Source of the DNA: Promethearchaeota archaeon
GTDB lineage: Archaea > Asgardarchaeota > Lokiarchaeia > Sigyniarchaeales > Promethearchaeaceae
Assembly (NCBI GenBank): GCA_014729055.1
Contig: WJKO01000875.1
Span: forward strand, 1 to 5,580
Direction: 5' to 3'
Length of the DNA stretch: 5,580 nt
Shown here: in pieces, positions 5,381-5,580 of the stretch
How positions within the stretch are numbered: position 1 is the stretch's first letter
How the letters are laid out: the number at the start of each line of letters is the position of its first letter
The notes under the pieces: model-generated
Databases searched by the model: none
Told to the model about the DNA's origin: nothing
The model's input: only the letters and a program-made list of their open reading frames with translations
Made by a program: the position numbers and the translations under genes

Positions 5381-5580
5381 GCGCTTGATCCTGAAATACT
5401 GCGCAAGATGCAGGCAGAAGGCTATGATGTAGCCAAGTATCTCAACCCACCTGAAGAGAGTGGGAGCAGTATCCTTAAAATCTTGAGCTATCTGGATCGC
5501 CCCCGAAACACCATAGCATCAGGGGTTGCGGGATTAACGGATGATGATCCAACCACCGGCTTTTTTGGCCAGGCGTATAA
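5378..5580 (+). CDS. N-terminal part of a phage protein with LDRPRN motif, possibly a large virion protein
   Basis: The frame is open from ATG 5378 to the window edge (67 codons), so the gene is cut on the right. The visible protein begins MALDPEILRK, continues with an acidic/Pro segment (about 23-30) and then S-I-L-K-I-L-S-Y-L-D-R-P-R-N-T-I-A-S-G (31-49), followed by G-L-T-D-D-D-P-T-T-G-F-F-G-Q-A-Y. An L-x-R-P-x-[NY]-[AT]-[VI]-A-type motif at the beginning of a helical region is, as I recall, common near the start of very large phage structural or ejection-type proteins; this is a weak memory-based assignment. No cysteine is visible. The start is set by the TAATG overlap. The full length, which would say most about its role, lies outside the window. 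Confidence 0.65.
   Translation, partial: MALDPEILRKMQAEGYDVAKYLNPPEESGSSILKILSYLDRPRNTIASGVAGLTDDDPTTGFFGQAY

Overview
The window looks like a late, structural stretch of a tailed bacteriophage (Caudoviricetes) genome, probably from an uncultured phage or a prophage. All genes are on the + strand and packed nearly end to end, with gaps of 3 to 16 bases and one 1-base stop/start overlap. Ribosome-binding sites are good. I see no tRNA, promoter, terminator, integrase, IS element or CRISPR array. Base composition is mixed and gives no firm hint of the host.

Layout: (1) bases 1-750, the C-terminal part of a beta-rich, propeller-like tail or nozzle/stopper-type virion protein, cut by the left edge; (2) 763-1662, a Gln/Asn/Met-rich, largely helical protein; (3) 1679-3271, a 530-residue protein with charged helices and Gly/Ala-rich hydrophobic segments; (4) 3281-3940, a protein with an N-terminal hydrophobic module and a C-terminal region that reads like the core of a GNAT acetyltransferase; (5) 3944-4438, a small Pro/Met/Gln/Trp-rich protein with a duplicated 14-residue motif; (6) 4455-5378, a protein with a long, very basic helix; (7) 5378 to the right edge, the start of a further protein with an LDRPRN motif that I associate loosely with very large phage virion proteins.

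Gene order resembles the part of short-tailed phage genomes where a tail nozzle gene is followed by internal core or DNA-ejection proteins and then a giant one. That is inference; only gene 1 and the GNAT-like region have recognisable family features. The most interesting observations are: a hydrophobic module shared by genes 3 and 4, followed by unrelated C-terminal regions (a possible common delivery module with variable cargo); the GNAT-like region in gene 4; complete absence of cysteine from genes 2-6 (1519 residues) and from the visible part of gene 7; and an ancient, selection-maintained motif duplication in gene 5 whose LPW core recurs in genes 3 and 6. Together they suggest a little-described set of virion-borne, possibly host-injected proteins.
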